Source: Symbiodinium natans (lineage: Eukaryota > Sar > Dinophyceae > Suessiales > Symbiodiniaceae). From it: a DNA stretch of 49,812 bases. Within the stretch, counting starts at the first letter, position 1. Each line of letters opens with the position of its first letter. Below are positions 28,305 to 38,691 of the stretch, one piece after another. The notes below the pieces were generated by a model. It saw nothing but the letters and a program-made list of their open reading frames with translations. It was not told where the DNA came from and did not search any database. The position numbers were made by a program, and so were the translations under genes. The stretch covers positions 102,501 to 152,312 of the forward strand of contig CAJNDS010000019.1 of the NCBI GenBank assembly GCA_905221605.1, read 5' to 3'.

Positions 28305-28688
28305 GCAGAAGGCGGCAACTGGTGGGTTTCGTTTGGGGGTAGATGCCATTTAGTGGCAGAGGAGCACCTGAGACCAGCTACCGCCGAAGAGATGGGAGAG
28401 ATTTTCTCTACACGTATCGCCAGGGATGACCTCGAGAGGCTGCTCGAACTGGACCCCGACGATCCTGAAACATATGAACTGCCAGACACCGAACCTGTTG
28501 CTGACGACGACCCACAACAAGCCATGTCACCTGTGCTCGAAGAGGACTTTGACCTTGATCCTGAAGAAGATTGGAGTTCCAGTATGACCTCGAAGGTGGA
28601 GATGGGGGAGACGACGACAACGCCACCACCGAAGGCCGTGACAATGATCGAAAGAGGAGAGAAGATCCCGCGGCACATCCTAGAGTGA
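28305..28688 (+). pseudogene. Integrase C-terminal strand and acidic linker of the copia polyprotein
   Basis: From about 28,340 the frame reads CHLVAEEHLRPATAEEMGEI, typical of the end of the small beta-barrel that follows dinoflagellate copia integrases. An Asp/Glu-rich linker follows, with LERLLELDPDDPETYELPD and further acidic stretches. The frame stops at 28688 while the following reverse transcriptase segment is in another frame. The listed start codon of the open frame is GTG (valine of LVAEEH) and is not a translation start. The linker has no recognisable domain. Confidence 0.6.
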
Positions 28689-29035
28689 CTAGGCGTGTCA
28701 GACAAAAGACACCGGCAGCAGCAGTACAGACAGCCCACATGCTCAAAAGATGCCAGACCGAGAGGGCGTTGGAGAAGCAATTAGAAAAAGAGATCCCGTG
28801 GAGGCTGGTCCCGCCGGAGGAGCACGCAGCGTTTCGCCTGGCAGAGCATAAACAATTCCAGGAACATTTGGACCACCATGCGCTTGAACCGCTTTCAGTG
28901 GAGGAATCCGACCGAATTCTGAAGGAAGTCAGTGCTGATAGGATCCTCTCATCCAGATTTGCTTACCGAGGCAAGCATTGGAGCCGCCGCAAGATAGACC
29001 CGAAGACACCTTGGAAACCAAGGCGCGCCTTGTAG
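28571..29035 (+). pseudogene. N-terminal part of copia reverse transcriptase (RVT_2)
   Basis: The useful coding part begins near 28,690 with VTRRVRQKTPAAAVQTAHML, followed by a charged helical stretch, then EHLDHHALEPLSVEESDRIL and ILSSRFAYRGKHW. These correspond to the start of the copia-type reverse transcriptase (RVT_2), where an E-H-x-x-x-x-A-L-x-P-L box precedes the R-x-L-x-S-R-F-A-Y-R motif. The frame runs out at 29035, and the same protein continues in the frame of the next entry from about 28,990, so one small indel lies near 28,980-29,000. The first third of this frame is the shadow of the acidic linker. Confidence 0.75.
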
Positions 29036-29740
29036 TGTCAGGACATAAAGATCCAGATGTTCGCCACTTGGAAACCGACGTGCCCACCATCGGGAGACTT
29101 ACCATCTTAACTCTGATGCAAATCCTGAGCAGTCGCAAGAAGAGCGACAACTGGGTGGCCACTGCGGGCGACATCACCGCAGCCTTTCTCAACGGAGATG
29201 AGATGTACCGTGAGCTTTACCTACGACAGCCTAAATACGGTTTGAAGGGTTTGGAGAGTGACCAACTCCTACGGATTAGGAAGGGCATTTTTGGCCTTCC
29301 TGACTCGCCCAGGAAATGGTGGAAGCGGCTAAAGAGGGACCTCCTCAACATCGAGATCATCCACGAAGGACAGACCATGCACTTTGTTCAGTGTCCCCTA
29401 GACCCTTGCTTGTTTCAACTTGTAAAAGGGGATTCCCCGACACCACTTGCCTATATCGGCGTCCACGTTGACGATCTTCTGGTAGTCGGGCCGAAATCGC
29501 TCGTTTCGAATCTCAAAGAGAAGCTCTCCAGCATCTTTCCAGTGGACAGCTGGGAGGAGGATGAGTTTGAATACATAGGGTCATACGTCCGCATCACGGA
29601 AGAGGGTGTCTACATTAACCAGGAGTCCTATGCCAGCTCAAGACTCTTCGAGGTGGAACTGGTCCGGGGACAGGACGACCTTGATGAGGCATCGGAAACG
29701 CAGAGGATCGACAATCAGTCCCTTGTAGGTGTCGGCAGTC
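28978..29740 (+). pseudogene. Copia reverse transcriptase, palm and thumb
   Basis: In this frame KARLVVSGHKDPD (from residue 15) is the fingers motif. Asp65 in AGDITAAFLNGD is catalytic motif A, GIFGLPDSPRKWW (103-115) is the motif B region, and VHVDDLLVVG (Asp165-Asp166) is motif C, the YxDD-box equivalent. The remainder, KEKLSSIFPVD...EYIGSYVRI, is the thumb/connection start. All three catalytic aspartates are present. The frame stays open to 29799, but from about 29,735 onward it is the shadow of the RNase H frame, so the last 20 codons are spurious. The enzyme would copy element RNA into cDNA in the cytoplasmic particle. The domain is intact apart from its junctions. Confidence 0.92.
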
Positions 29741-30557
29741 CCGTCCTGACCTACAATGCGGAGTATCACTTGCGCAACAACTCCAAAAGAGGCCGCTAGT
29801 TGAAGACATCAAGTTCACCAATAAGTTGGCCAGACGGGCGTGGGAACACCGGAGTCAAGGGATATGCTTGAAGCCGCTAAATTTATCTTCCTTGGAATAT
29901 CTGGTTTTTCATGACTCTGCGTGGGCCAACACCACCCTTGAGGGCGAGGCCGGGTTCATCTTGACCGAAGAGGATCATCAGGCCGGCATCATGCATAACA
30001 CCCCTTGCGACAAGAAAGCAAGGAAAGCCAAGAAGGAGAACTCAAAGGTGGCCAGCCAAATGGGCATCTTGATCGCGCTGACGGACCCGAAGCACTATCA
30101 GTCTGGTGGAGGTGCAGTGAGTGTTCTCGACTGGAAATCCTCAGCCAACCCGCGAGTCTGTCGTTCCACATTCGGGGCCGAAACAACAGCATGCTCCGAA
30201 GCCATAGAAATGGGTCTATATGTTCGTTCATTCATCGAGACAGTCCTCAGGGGAGAGCTTTGTCGAGTTGAAAGCCTAGCCGGGGGAAAACTCCGCTGCA
30301 TCACAGACTGCAAATCCTTGTATGACCACTTGCACTGCGAGGGCGCGCCTCGTGTGCCGTCAGACAAACGTCTGGCGATTGACCTTGCAGCTCTGCGACA
30401 GGCATTCCACCTTGAGAGGATTGTAGACAAGATCCCGCTGTACTGGCTCCCAGCCGAATATCAACTCGCTGACATCTTGACTAAGCCAAAGTGTTCTGCC
30501 GATTGGTGGGCCTGTGTCAATAGCCGGATCCGATTACCTTTTGTAAAGCCAGCATGA
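29736..30557 (+). pseudogene. Copia connection and RNase H domain, with the element's stop codon
   Basis: The frame opens around 29,736 with SRPDLQCGVSLAQQLQ, the conserved copia connection motif, before the first listed codon (a TTG at 29826, not a start). Counted from 29826, the RNase H acidic residues are Asp30 (FHDSAWAN), Glu119 (GAETTACSEA), Asp161 (ITDCKSLYDHL) and Asp216 (YQLADILTKP). This D-E-D-D set is the complete catalytic quartet of type I RNase H, which removes the RNA strand of the hybrid. The protein ends 20 residues later at FVKPA with a TGA at 30555-30557. The distance from the last Asp to the stop is normal for copia. The domain itself carries no visible break. Confidence 0.92.
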
Positions 30558-31040
30558 TCGTTCGAGAGTATGCTAAACCTCCTGAGAGGAGGAAAGAGTT
30601 TTTGAGCTGTGTGAAACCTCAGCTTGCAAGGCAGCGAAGCAGCAGCCCCTGCTGCAAGGATGACACGCACAAATCCGAGGCTTTTGGTTCTGGTCGCAAA
30701 AGGCCGTCCCCCCGAGAGGGGGAGGTAGGGGTCAGGGTTCCCGGGGGAGTGGGAGGTTCTAAGCTTCAGGAGGGTTAGGACCAGGGTCCCGGGCTTGTTT
30801 GTGGAGTGTGTTTTCTTTCTTGTCGTTTGTCGTTTAGTGTTTAGGAAGGGTCAGCGTTGCGTGTTGGGGTCTACTTAAGGCTTTGTAATTTGGGGTTTTG
30901 GATGGTTTAGGGAATAGGGCGGAGAACGTCCCAAATTGGCTTAAGGAACTTCTTTGTTTGAAGGGTGGGTAGGTCCCTGCAGCTACGGGCTGGAGGTTCC
31001 CCCTGTGGTCCTTGCAGTAGGGGGGGTGGCACTCACTTGC
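30558..31040 (+). other. Sequence downstream of the retroelement
   Basis: A purine-rich GAGAGGAGGAAAGAG near 30,580 could be the polypurine tract, and a CCCCCCGAGAGGGGG hairpin lies at about 30,708. No LTR boundary (TG...CA) could be set. The rest is unremarkable. Confidence 0.4.
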
Positions 31041-31047
31041 TTAGAGC

Positions 31048-31108
31048 AGGTTTAGGGTTTAGGGTTTAGGGTTTAGGGTTTAGGGTTTAGGGTTTAGGGT
31101 TTAGGGTG
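31048..31108 (+). repeat. TTTAGGG array
   Basis: Eight units; first array after the retroelement island. Confidence 0.95.
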
Positions 31109-31199
31109 TAGGGCAGCACGTAGACCAAACCGCAAACCCTGCACCACGAAAAATCCCTGGAACCGTTCAATCTGGGATGATGACAGAACCCAGGAGTCT

Positions 31200-31310
31200 C
31201 ACTTGGAGGTTCATGGCTGGTTTTACGTATGGCTACGCATGGCAACTATACTTATAACCCAAAATAGGGTATTTACAACCCTACTCAGAATGGCCCATGA
31301 ACCTCCAAGC
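31200..31310. repeat. Family A palindrome, full short copy
   Basis: Arms ACTTGGAGGTTCATGGCTGG and GGCCCATGAACCTCCAAGC, with CTTATAACCC / GGGTATTTACAACCC inside. Confidence 0.88.
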
Positions 31311-31409
31311 ATGGCAACTACTATCCCTTAAGAACCCTCAAAAATAGAAAATAATAATCCCTATATTACTCTTATAAGGAAGACTTTTTTGTTTTTTGGG
31401 GGTTCTTAA

Positions 31410-31515
31410 GCAACTAAACCCTAAACCCTAAACCCTAAACCCTAAACCCTAAACCCTACACCCTACACCCTAAACCCTAAACCCTAAACCCTAAACCCTA
31501 AACCCTAAACCCTAA
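31410..31515 (-). repeat. CCCTAAA array with two CCCTACA units
   Basis: Fifteen units; a variant pair in the middle. Confidence 0.95.
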
Positions 31516-32731
31516 GGAAGGCAAGTGGATGTAGATCAAAGGCGCGTTGAGGCTGGCGGGGGAGGAACATGTAGACCAAAGAACTTCGAGGGATTAGTGT
31601 TTTGGGTTTAGGGCCTTCATTCACGATCCCTGAGCCTCCCCCCCCGAACCCAAAAGCTGCCGCGGTGTAGACTTTAAGGCTCCCCCCAGCCTGCACCTGG
31701 AATTTCAGTTGCGACAAGGAGTCTCTGAAGTGCGCCTGGGACAGGTCAGTCTTGCGCAGTCTGAAAACTCCAGGGTTTAGGGATTTAGGGTTTAGGGTTT
31801 AGGGATTTAGGGTTTAGGGATTTAGGGTTTCGGGTTTTGACCAGAATTTCAAGGGCTCCTATGCCCTCCCCCCGCCCCCACCACCCCCAAGGCTCAGCAA
31901 TAGTTCGCGGGGTGGCTTGAAGCAATCAGACTTTCAGGCCCTATGTTTGGGTTTTATGCGAGTATTCTCGCTTCGGATATAAGTTCTCTTTACTAGAGTT
32001 AACTAGTGTAGTACCAGGGCCCCTCCACGCAAGCGCTCTAAAAAGCCTCAAGCCTTGTTCGCAGGGTTTGAGATTTGTGGGTTCCACGGCAGACCCTGAA
32101 CCCTAAACCCTAAGCCCTAAACCTGAAACCCTGAACCCTAAACCCTAAACCCTTAACAACCCTAAACCCTTAACAACCCTAAACCTCAACCCCTAAACAG
32201 ACCCAGGAGCCAAAATTCCTACACCCACCGAGTTCAAGAAGCTCTGTGCTTTGCGTTTTCTGAGGTTGAAAAGGGTACATGTCCCTCAGTAGGATAGACT
32301 GAGGCACCAACGCCATATAGCTGAACCATGAATCCCTAAACCTAAAACCTAGGTGACCCCAACCCTAAACCCTACGTCAGGGAAAAGCCGACCCTTTAGG
32401 ATCTATAAAGGGGGTCTGTTAGGGCTTCGGAACTCTAAAACCTGAACCCTAATACCTAAACCCCAAGCCCTTAGAATTCATGGTTGCCCTAAACCCTGAA
32501 CCCTAAACCCGAAACCCTAAACCCTGAACCCTAAACCCCAAAGCCAGCCCAAAAGGTTGACGGGTGCCTGCGCATCATTGAGATCGCGAAGGAGCAGCCG
32601 CTTGCCCTGCTCGAAGCTGCCGCTTGGTTTTAGGGGTTTGTGGGTTCGGGGCTTGGGGTTTAGGGTATAGGGTTTAGGGTTTCGGGTTTAGGGTTTTAGG
32701 GTTGAGGGTTTAGGGTTCAGGGTTTACCGTT

Positions 32732-32855
32732 TACTTGGAGGTTCATGGTACTTGTTCAGAAGCCAAGTAGGGCTGCACATACCCCCGAACTATGTCCATG
32801 ACAGTCATCTTTTTGGGGCTTGCAAGTGCGTTATAACTACACGTATCATTGGGTT
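32732..32855. repeat. Family A half copy
   Basis: Left arm ACTTGGAGGTTCATGGTACT follows a telomere-like array; only a weak right part (GCTTGCAAGTGCGTTATAAC) can be seen. Confidence 0.5.
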
Positions 32856-33666
32856 CTACCCTAAACCCCCAACCCCAAACCCAAAACCCTAAACCCATAA
32901 AACCCTAAACCCCGAAACCTCAAGTGGGCTTGGGGGGATCCATGCCACTCACACACTCACTACTATGGGATTCCCACACGGATGGAGCGCTACCTAAGCC
33001 ACCATTTTCGACGTGAGAGTAGGCGGTTTTCAAGGGACTGAAAGAGGGACTTGGGTACGTAGGGGCTATATAAGGGGGCCCTTTTTGAGGCCTATATAGG
33101 GTTATACAAAGGAATCAGAATTGAGGATCCCTTCTAAGAAGCTGCCTCCCTGCGTTGTGAAGAAGCTGCTACTACTCTTGACGATTGCAAAGACACCCGG
33201 TCCAGATCGGGTCAGATACAATGAATCTGAAAACCCCTAAGCCCTACACACCTTGAAACCCCAAGCTTCAAACCCTCAACCTTAAACACTAAACCCAAAT
33301 CGATCGAGCGTGCTAACATGGCATGTTCCGAACACGTGGTTCGCACTGCAGCGCCCGGCAGATGCCGCAAATTGGGGTGCTTTGGGAGGTTCACGGGTAG
33401 TTTAGGGCTTGGGGTTTAGGGTTGAAGGTTGAACCATCCAGCCCTGTGCCCCAAACCCTATCATTCGGTTTAGGGCTCAGGGTCTCTTTAGGGTACAAGC
33501 TCCAAAGGCCGAAGTCATCAAACCCCCAAACCTTTTCACCTTTCGGCCCCTCTAGTACCCGAAGCCCTGAGCCCGTTATGTCTCGGAGCCTTCACGGAGG
33601 CCCCCGCAACGGAGGAATGCATCGACTCCTGCGCCTGCGCTAAGCTCAGCATGTAGGGAGAGGGCT

Positions 33667-33770
33667 TACTTGGAGTTTCATGGGCAGCTACAAGCAGGGT
33701 TATAAGTACCCTAGGTTTGGGCCATATGTCTACCATACTTAGAAAGTGTAAGGTGATACTCCTACCTGGG
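33667..33770. repeat. Family A half copy
   Basis: Left arm TACTTGGAGTTTCATGGGCA, then AGCAGGGTTATAAGTACCC; no clear right arm. Confidence 0.5.
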
Positions 33771-33956
33771 CAGGCACGTTCCAGAGCATTTGGGGGAACA
33801 CTAGGGTTCACAATCAGGAAATGCCCACCGGCCAAAGAGGGTTTAAGCCTGATGGGGAGTCTTTCATAGGCAGCTTGGGCAGGGGAACTGGAGGGATTTG
33901 GAAAGGAGCTTCTCCCGTACAGGGCCTGGCCAGCCGGGCTATGGGCCTGTGTGGGT

Positions 33957-34072
33957 TACTTGGAGGCCCATGTGAAGTCATAAGCAGGGGTTGTAAGCGC
34001 CCTACAGAGCGTTACAAGTACAGTTGCCCTACTTATAACCCTGCGTATAGCTGCCCATGGACCTCCAAGTAG
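33957..34072. repeat. Family A palindrome, full copy
   Basis: Arms TACTTGGAGGCCCATGTGAA and GCTGCCCATGGACCTCCAAG, with AAGCAGGGGTTGTAAG facing CTTATAACCCTGC inside. It is followed immediately by a CCCTAAA array. Confidence 0.87.
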
Positions 34073-34120
34073 TAGCCCTAAACCCTAAACCCTGAACCCT
34101 AAACCCTATTAGGGTTCACA

Positions 34121-34176
34121 GGCAGGCTGTCCATGGAACCATCTCTGCGCTGATCTTGTGCTGCCCTCTTTTCGAG
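34121..34176 (+). repeat. Family F module, degenerate distant copy
   Basis: GGCTGTCCATGGAACCATCT CTGCGCTGATCTTGTGCTGCC keeps the order of the module with several changes. Confidence 0.4.
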
Positions 34177-34343
34177 GGGTCATGACATCCAACCCTAAAC
34201 CCTAAACATAAACCCTGAACCCTAAACCCTAAACCCTAAACCCTAAACCCCAGTGGAGTAGCAGCCAGTGAACGCCATCTCCAGCAAGCCCTGTGGCTCG
34301 AAGATCTGGGGCGGCACAGGCAAAGGCCGACCGCACTGAGGAC

Positions 34344-34450
34344 TGAGGGTTTGGGGTTTAGGGTTTAGGGTTTAGGGTTTGGGGTTTAGGGTTTGGGGTT
34401 TAGGGTTTAAGGTTTAGGGTTTGGGGTTTAGGGTTTAGGGTTTGGGGCCT
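34344..34450 (+). repeat. TTTAGGG/TTTGGGG array abutting a family A element
   Basis: About fourteen units with TTTGGGG interspersed. Confidence 0.93.
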
Positions 34451-34606
34451 TCCTGGAAGGTTCATGGTACTTACTAGCCACCTATAACTGTACTTATAAC
34501 CCTGCTTATAATACCCCTAAAGGGCCTTATAGGGGTTATCCCAAATATAAGTAGGGTTATAAGCCCAGTTATAAGTGGCTATTAAGTCCCATGAACCTTC
34601 AAGTAC
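34451..34606. repeat. Family A palindrome, full long copy, near-twin of 9196-9350
   Basis: The interior (ACCCCTAAAGGGCCTTATAG, GGGTTATAAGCCCAGTTATA) is almost identical to the 9,196 copy, so the two are recent relatives even though they lie 25 kb apart. Arms GGAAGGTTCATGGTACTTAC and AAGTCCCATGAACCTTCAAG carry a compensating A:T change. Confidence 0.9.
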
Positions 34607-35334
34607 CTTGAGGCTGTGCAGTGTAGCGGCCTCGTCTTAGTGGCTTACTCAACACCTAAGTTAAAGTCTATTGCTTAAGAACCCGCAACTTCCCAAGGCC
34701 AAGATTGCCCCTTGGCTGAGCATGATACGTAAGAATGACCCAAGACGACTTGCGGATGTATCCTTCACAATATGCCGCCTGAGTTCAGAAAGGGATTGAG
34801 GAGACACTGATCCCTAAATTAACTCGAACTACTCGACTCCCTAGTATGTTGGGGTGTCCTGTTTTCTCACAGGGTTCGTATGACAAGGGTTTAGGGTTAA
34901 CGGTTTAGGGTTGCCTACAAGTTACCCTGAACATCCCAATAAGCAAGGAGCTCCCCAAACGCTAGAGTCTTCAGCCAGTGCGGCCTTGTCCAAGTAGGCT
35001 TGCAAGCAGGCCTCCGTTTTGTCGGCCTCGCGCAAGTTTTTTGGGATTCAGGGGTGTTCGTGGTTTTGGGTTCAGTACCCAAACCCCTTTAACCCTAATC
35101 CTAAGCCCTAAATTCATGCAGGGTTTTAGGCATTTGTGCCTGTTTCTGGGATCGGTCTTCCCCTTGACTTTTAGGAATCGGCCCGAACGTGTAGAGGCCC
35201 TGTGTTCCCCTAAACCACTCCTAAACTCTTTGGGTTTTGGGTTTAGTGTTTAGGGTTTGGGGTTTAGGGAGAAAGGTCTTAGGGTCTATACCTGCATTAG
35301 ACCAAGGTCCCAGGTAAGGTTGGCAGAGGTTTTC

Positions 35335-35665
35335 GTCTAGTCTTCAGGTGCACTTGGTGGCTGCACGACGGGCTTGTAGGACCTTAAACCACATCCGGGA
35401 TCTTCTTTTGGTGTACGTGTTGTAATATGCTCTTCTTCAGCTGGGCTTGCCGTAGCCGTATGTTCTCGTACTTTATCGGGGTGTACGAAAATGCACAACC
35501 ACTGTGAGTTTATTGTAGCAATCGGTATATGTATGCCAGCGTAGATCCCAAACAGTGAGAGACCATGTGGACACAAACGTCCAAAAGCAACAGTTTTGAG
35601 GATGGGGAGGGCGACCACGCCCGCACCTGGGCAAGAGTGCGATGTTGGCGAGAAAAAACACCAGA
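35335..35665 (-). other. Non-repeat island with open minus-strand frames
   Basis: About 330 bp without telomere-like units; frames of 93 and 62 codons overlap on the minus strand (35337-35618, 35473-35661). Residues such as VHPDKVREHTATASPAEEEH could be coding, but no family or consistent frame was found. Confidence 0.25.
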
Positions 35666-36094
35666 CATGGTTTAGGGTTTAGGGTTTAGGGTTGGTCATA
35701 CAGTATCATGTAGCATCACTCCCCTAACAGTGTGTCAACACTCACGAGTTCTATCGTTCAGGGTAAGCAGGGCTAGGTCGATGAAGCTGCACGGCGCGCG
35801 CGGACTGCGCGCCTGCTGTGGACCCCCCCCTTGTCACAAAATATTTCGGTAGTTGAGAGTATGTCGTAGTAGGGTAGGGAGGGGGTTCATTACTAGGGGG
35901 GGGGGGGCATTACATCTAAAAGCAGCTCCCTGCAAGGTAACAAGCCAGCGCCTTCTCGCGCACCTCGTGTGTCAGGAGGGTCGCCTTTCTTGCCGCCTGC
36001 ACTTGCTTGTTTTTGGCAGGGACTGCAGGAATGTAGGTACTGTATCTTTCCCCAGTTCAGGTGGTTAGGGCGCCCTGCCCCAGAGCCCCGAACC

Positions 36095-36430
36095 CTAAAC
36101 CCGAAAAGCCCGAAAAACCCCAAACCCTAAATCCTAAAACCCGAAACCCCTAAAACCCCTAAACACTAAACCCCAAACCCCTAAACCCCCCAAACACTAA
36201 CCCTAAACCCCAAAACTTAAAAACCCTAAACCCTAAAACACCAAACCCTAAAACCCTAAAACCCTAAACCCTAAAATCTAAAACCTAAAGCCTTAAGCCT
36301 TACACCCTAAACTCTAAACCCTAAATCCTAAAACCCCAAAACCCCAAAACCCTAAAACCCTAAAACCCCTAAAGCCCAAAAACCCTAACACCCTAAATCC
36401 TTAAACCCTAAAACCCTAAAACCCTAAACC
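36095..36430 (-). repeat. Irregular CCCTAAAA/CCCCAAA-type array
   Basis: Units vary from 7 to 9 bases (CCCTAAAA common), unlike the perfect heptamer arrays. Confidence 0.88.
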
Positions 36431-37304
36431 GGGTTCCGGGTTGGGGCGGCTTCCGGGCTTCGGGGTCACCGTTGTGGGCTTCGGATGGTTTGGGTTCTTT
36501 CGAAACTCGACCCCCCAAGGCCTCGGACTTAGGTTTAGGGTCTAGGGTTTAAGGTTTAGGGGTTTAGGGTTTAAGGGTTTAGGGGTTTAGGTTCGTAGGG
36601 TTTGGGGTTTGGGGTCTTATGGGTGTCAGATTTTGATTTTTTGCCGGTTGTTAGTAGGCAATTTGGTACCCTGTATGATCCTTAAAATGTGCTGGCCGCT
36701 GAGGTGGCCTTGCAGTAGAGATATAATTGCCCTACAAAGGGATCCTAATGCATCCTACTTAGTAAGTCCCCCGAAGCCCAAAACCCTACTTACCAAGCCC
36801 TTCGATACTCCAAGCAAGGGCTTCATCAAGGGCCAACCAGCCAAAATTTGCACGCACATCCCACGGCACTACAGGCAGTGCAGATAGCAAAACCGTCAAT
36901 CCTAAACCCTAACCCCAAACCCCAACCGCAAACCCTAAACCCTAAACCCTAAATCCTAAACCCTAAACCCTAGACCCTAAACCCTAACCCCCAACTCCCC
37001 TGCTCAAGGGGAGTCAGGCTTGCGCGCCTCCGCTTTGCGCAAGGCGAGGGAGTTGACCTGGCCGTCTCGGGTTAACTGTTTTTAGGGCTGGTTAGGGTTC
37101 AGATTCCTAGGGTATAGGTCTTAGGGTCCTAGGGCTTAGGTCTGGGCGTTTAGGGTCTTAGGGTCTTAGGGTCTTAGTCTTTAGGGTCTTCGGGTTTAGT
37201 GTCTTAGGGGAAAGGCGTAAGGGTTTAGGGTTAAGGGTCGAGTGTTTAGGATTTAGGGTTGAAGGTTTAGGGATCCACCTAGAGTAGCCCACTTATTCTG
37301 AGAA

Positions 37305-37670
37305 TGAAATATCTAGCAATACTTAAGGTGCATTTTCCCGTGTTAAAGGGTGCAGAGGCTTCTCTGGGTGATATTTGCCTCCCGCTTGCTCTGTCCCAGG
37401 CCACAGCTCAAGAGAGGACTTCGTTTGCTGCAGCCAGAATGCGTCGAAAACACCCAGCAACTCATCGGTGTAGCCATAATTGGCCAGGAGGTCCAGCTTT
37501 GCGAAGAGGCGAGACTTCCCTCACCCACAACTGCGAGGCCCACCGCGGCACTCAGGTTTACTATGGGCCAAGTTACAAGCAAAAGGAAGTCATCTATGAC
37601 AGCAACTGCTCGCTTGGGAAGGTGCAGGGTTCGACGGTTAAGTTTCTCAGAAACTAGGACACCATGGACA
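37305..37670 (-). pseudogene. Unidentified minus-strand coding remnant
   Basis: One frame reads LNRRTLHLPKRAVAVIDDFL, then a hydrophobic stretch VTWPIVNLSAAVGLAVVGE. The neighbouring frame from about 37,520 down reads RLFAKLDLLANYGYTDELLG, VFDAFWLQQTKSSLELWPGT and ends EKPLHPLTRENAP with a stop near 37,320. The second part has clear coding character (amphipathic helices, no low complexity). The two parts join across a frame change near 37,525. No family is recognised; the flanks are telomere-like repeats and family A fragments. Confidence 0.4.
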
Positions 37671-38075
37671 TGTTCAATATGATTCGGATTAAGAGCTGCA
37701 AGGGCCCGACGATGCTACTGAGGAACCCTCTTTGATACCCATAACTCTACTTACGAAGTCCCCTGACCTCCCAAGCATGTGTTGACAGCGCAGTGCGTGG
37801 CACTGGCTCAGGGGCCCGAACCAGCAAATGCGCGTAAGCCCGGAAGCCCCTCGAACGGTAGCTCAAGTGAATGAAGCTTTGCTAGGTAGGATGTGGCATT
37901 GCTTACTTGTGATTACTTCTAAGCTTTGGAAGTCTGAAACCCTAAGCCCTAAACCCTAAACCCTAAACCCTCAACCCTAAAGCCTAAACCCTAAACCCTC
38001 TCTCTCTGTCCTACGGTCTCAATGCAGGCTGCCAGTTCACTGAGCGAGCGATTCGAGGCCGCCAAGCCGTCACCT

Positions 38076-38252
38076 ACTCCCTTCCCCCTAACATTAAACC
38101 CCTCCAATACCCCCCCCCCCCCCCCCCCAAATATTAATTTCCCCCCCCCCCCCCCCGCCCCCCCCCCCATCCTACTGTTATAGAACTATAAGGGGGGGTT
38201 TTTAATGTCAGGGGGTAGGGGGGGGGGTTTAATCTTAGGGGGAAGGGATTAC
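38076..38252. repeat. Family E palindrome, second copy with poly-C expansions
   Basis: Arms CTCCCTTCCCCCTAACATTA and TAATCTTAGGGGGAAGGGAT; the same nested order as the 10,646 copy but with three C runs (about 38,110-38,170). Confidence 0.85.
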
Positions 38253-38545
38253 TTGTCCAAGCTCTTCTGTCGGTATTATATGGATGCTTCGGCCCTGCGA
38301 CGGCCACAATACATGCGGTCTGGGGCTAGGGTTCACGGTTTTTAGGGTTTTGGGGGGTTTCAACCCTACACCCTAGACCCGGGTTTTTAGGGTTTGTTGT
38401 TTTGTTTTATTTGGGGAGGGGGGAGGGGGAGTCCTGAAGCCATGAACTCCGCAGCCCTTAAATCTTGCGACCTTCCCAGAAAAGCGAGGCGCGATCACCG
38501 CGGCATCCCCTGCCGAGGCAGCGCAGAATGCTCACGGGGCTTCTT

Positions 38546-38668
38546 AGGGTTTAGGGTTTAGGGTTTGGGGTTTAGGGTTTAGGGTTTGGGGTTTGGGGTT
38601 TGGGGTTTGGGGTTTGGGGTTGGGGGTTTGGGGTTTGGGGTTTGGGGGTTGGGGGTTTGGGGTTTAGG
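38546..38668 (+). repeat. TTTGGGG-dominated array
   Basis: Starts as TTTAGGG and becomes almost pure TTTGGGG; the GVWGLGV-type ORF is a repeat translation. Confidence 0.93.
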
Positions 38669-38691
38669 TTTCTTAGGGCTTCCTATAGGGG

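Larger units (their letters stand above)
22313..30600 (+). mobile_element. Degenerate Ty1/copia-like retrotransposon (5' end in assembly gap)
   Basis: The segment carries, in one orientation and in the copia order, a retropepsin remnant, an HHCC/DDE integrase, a reverse transcriptase with a VDDLLVVG motif and an RNase H ending at 30557. Integrase before reverse transcriptase is the Ty1/copia (Pseudoviridae-type) order, not Ty3. Between protease and integrase lie extra modules: SAP-like repeats, a 2OG-Fe(II) dioxygenase-like domain and a methyltransferase-like region. The reading frame changes at roughly 23,110, 23,445, 23,900, 26,660, 28,220, 28,600, 28,980 and 29,735, and a 1.9 kb tandem-repeat block splits it at 24,223-26,125, so the copy is not functional. 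No LTR pair could be found: the 5' side is lost in the N run, and the 3' side shows only a purine-rich stretch near 30,580-30,598 that could be a polypurine tract. Host transfer, copy number and age cannot be judged here. Confidence 0.9.
31516..35334. other. Telomere-like landscape with family A elements, no gene
   Basis: Arrays at about 31,770-31,830, 32,095-32,170, 32,480-32,540, 32,640-32,730, 34,075-34,110 and 34,195-34,250 alternate with 100-400 bp spacers. Short frames in the spacers (33212-33394, 33536-33835 minus) have no support. Confidence 0.5.

Noticed and set aside
22313-30600. An intact, autonomous retrotransposon or an LTR pair
   Set aside because: Several frame breaks, a tandem-repeat block and no detectable LTRs.
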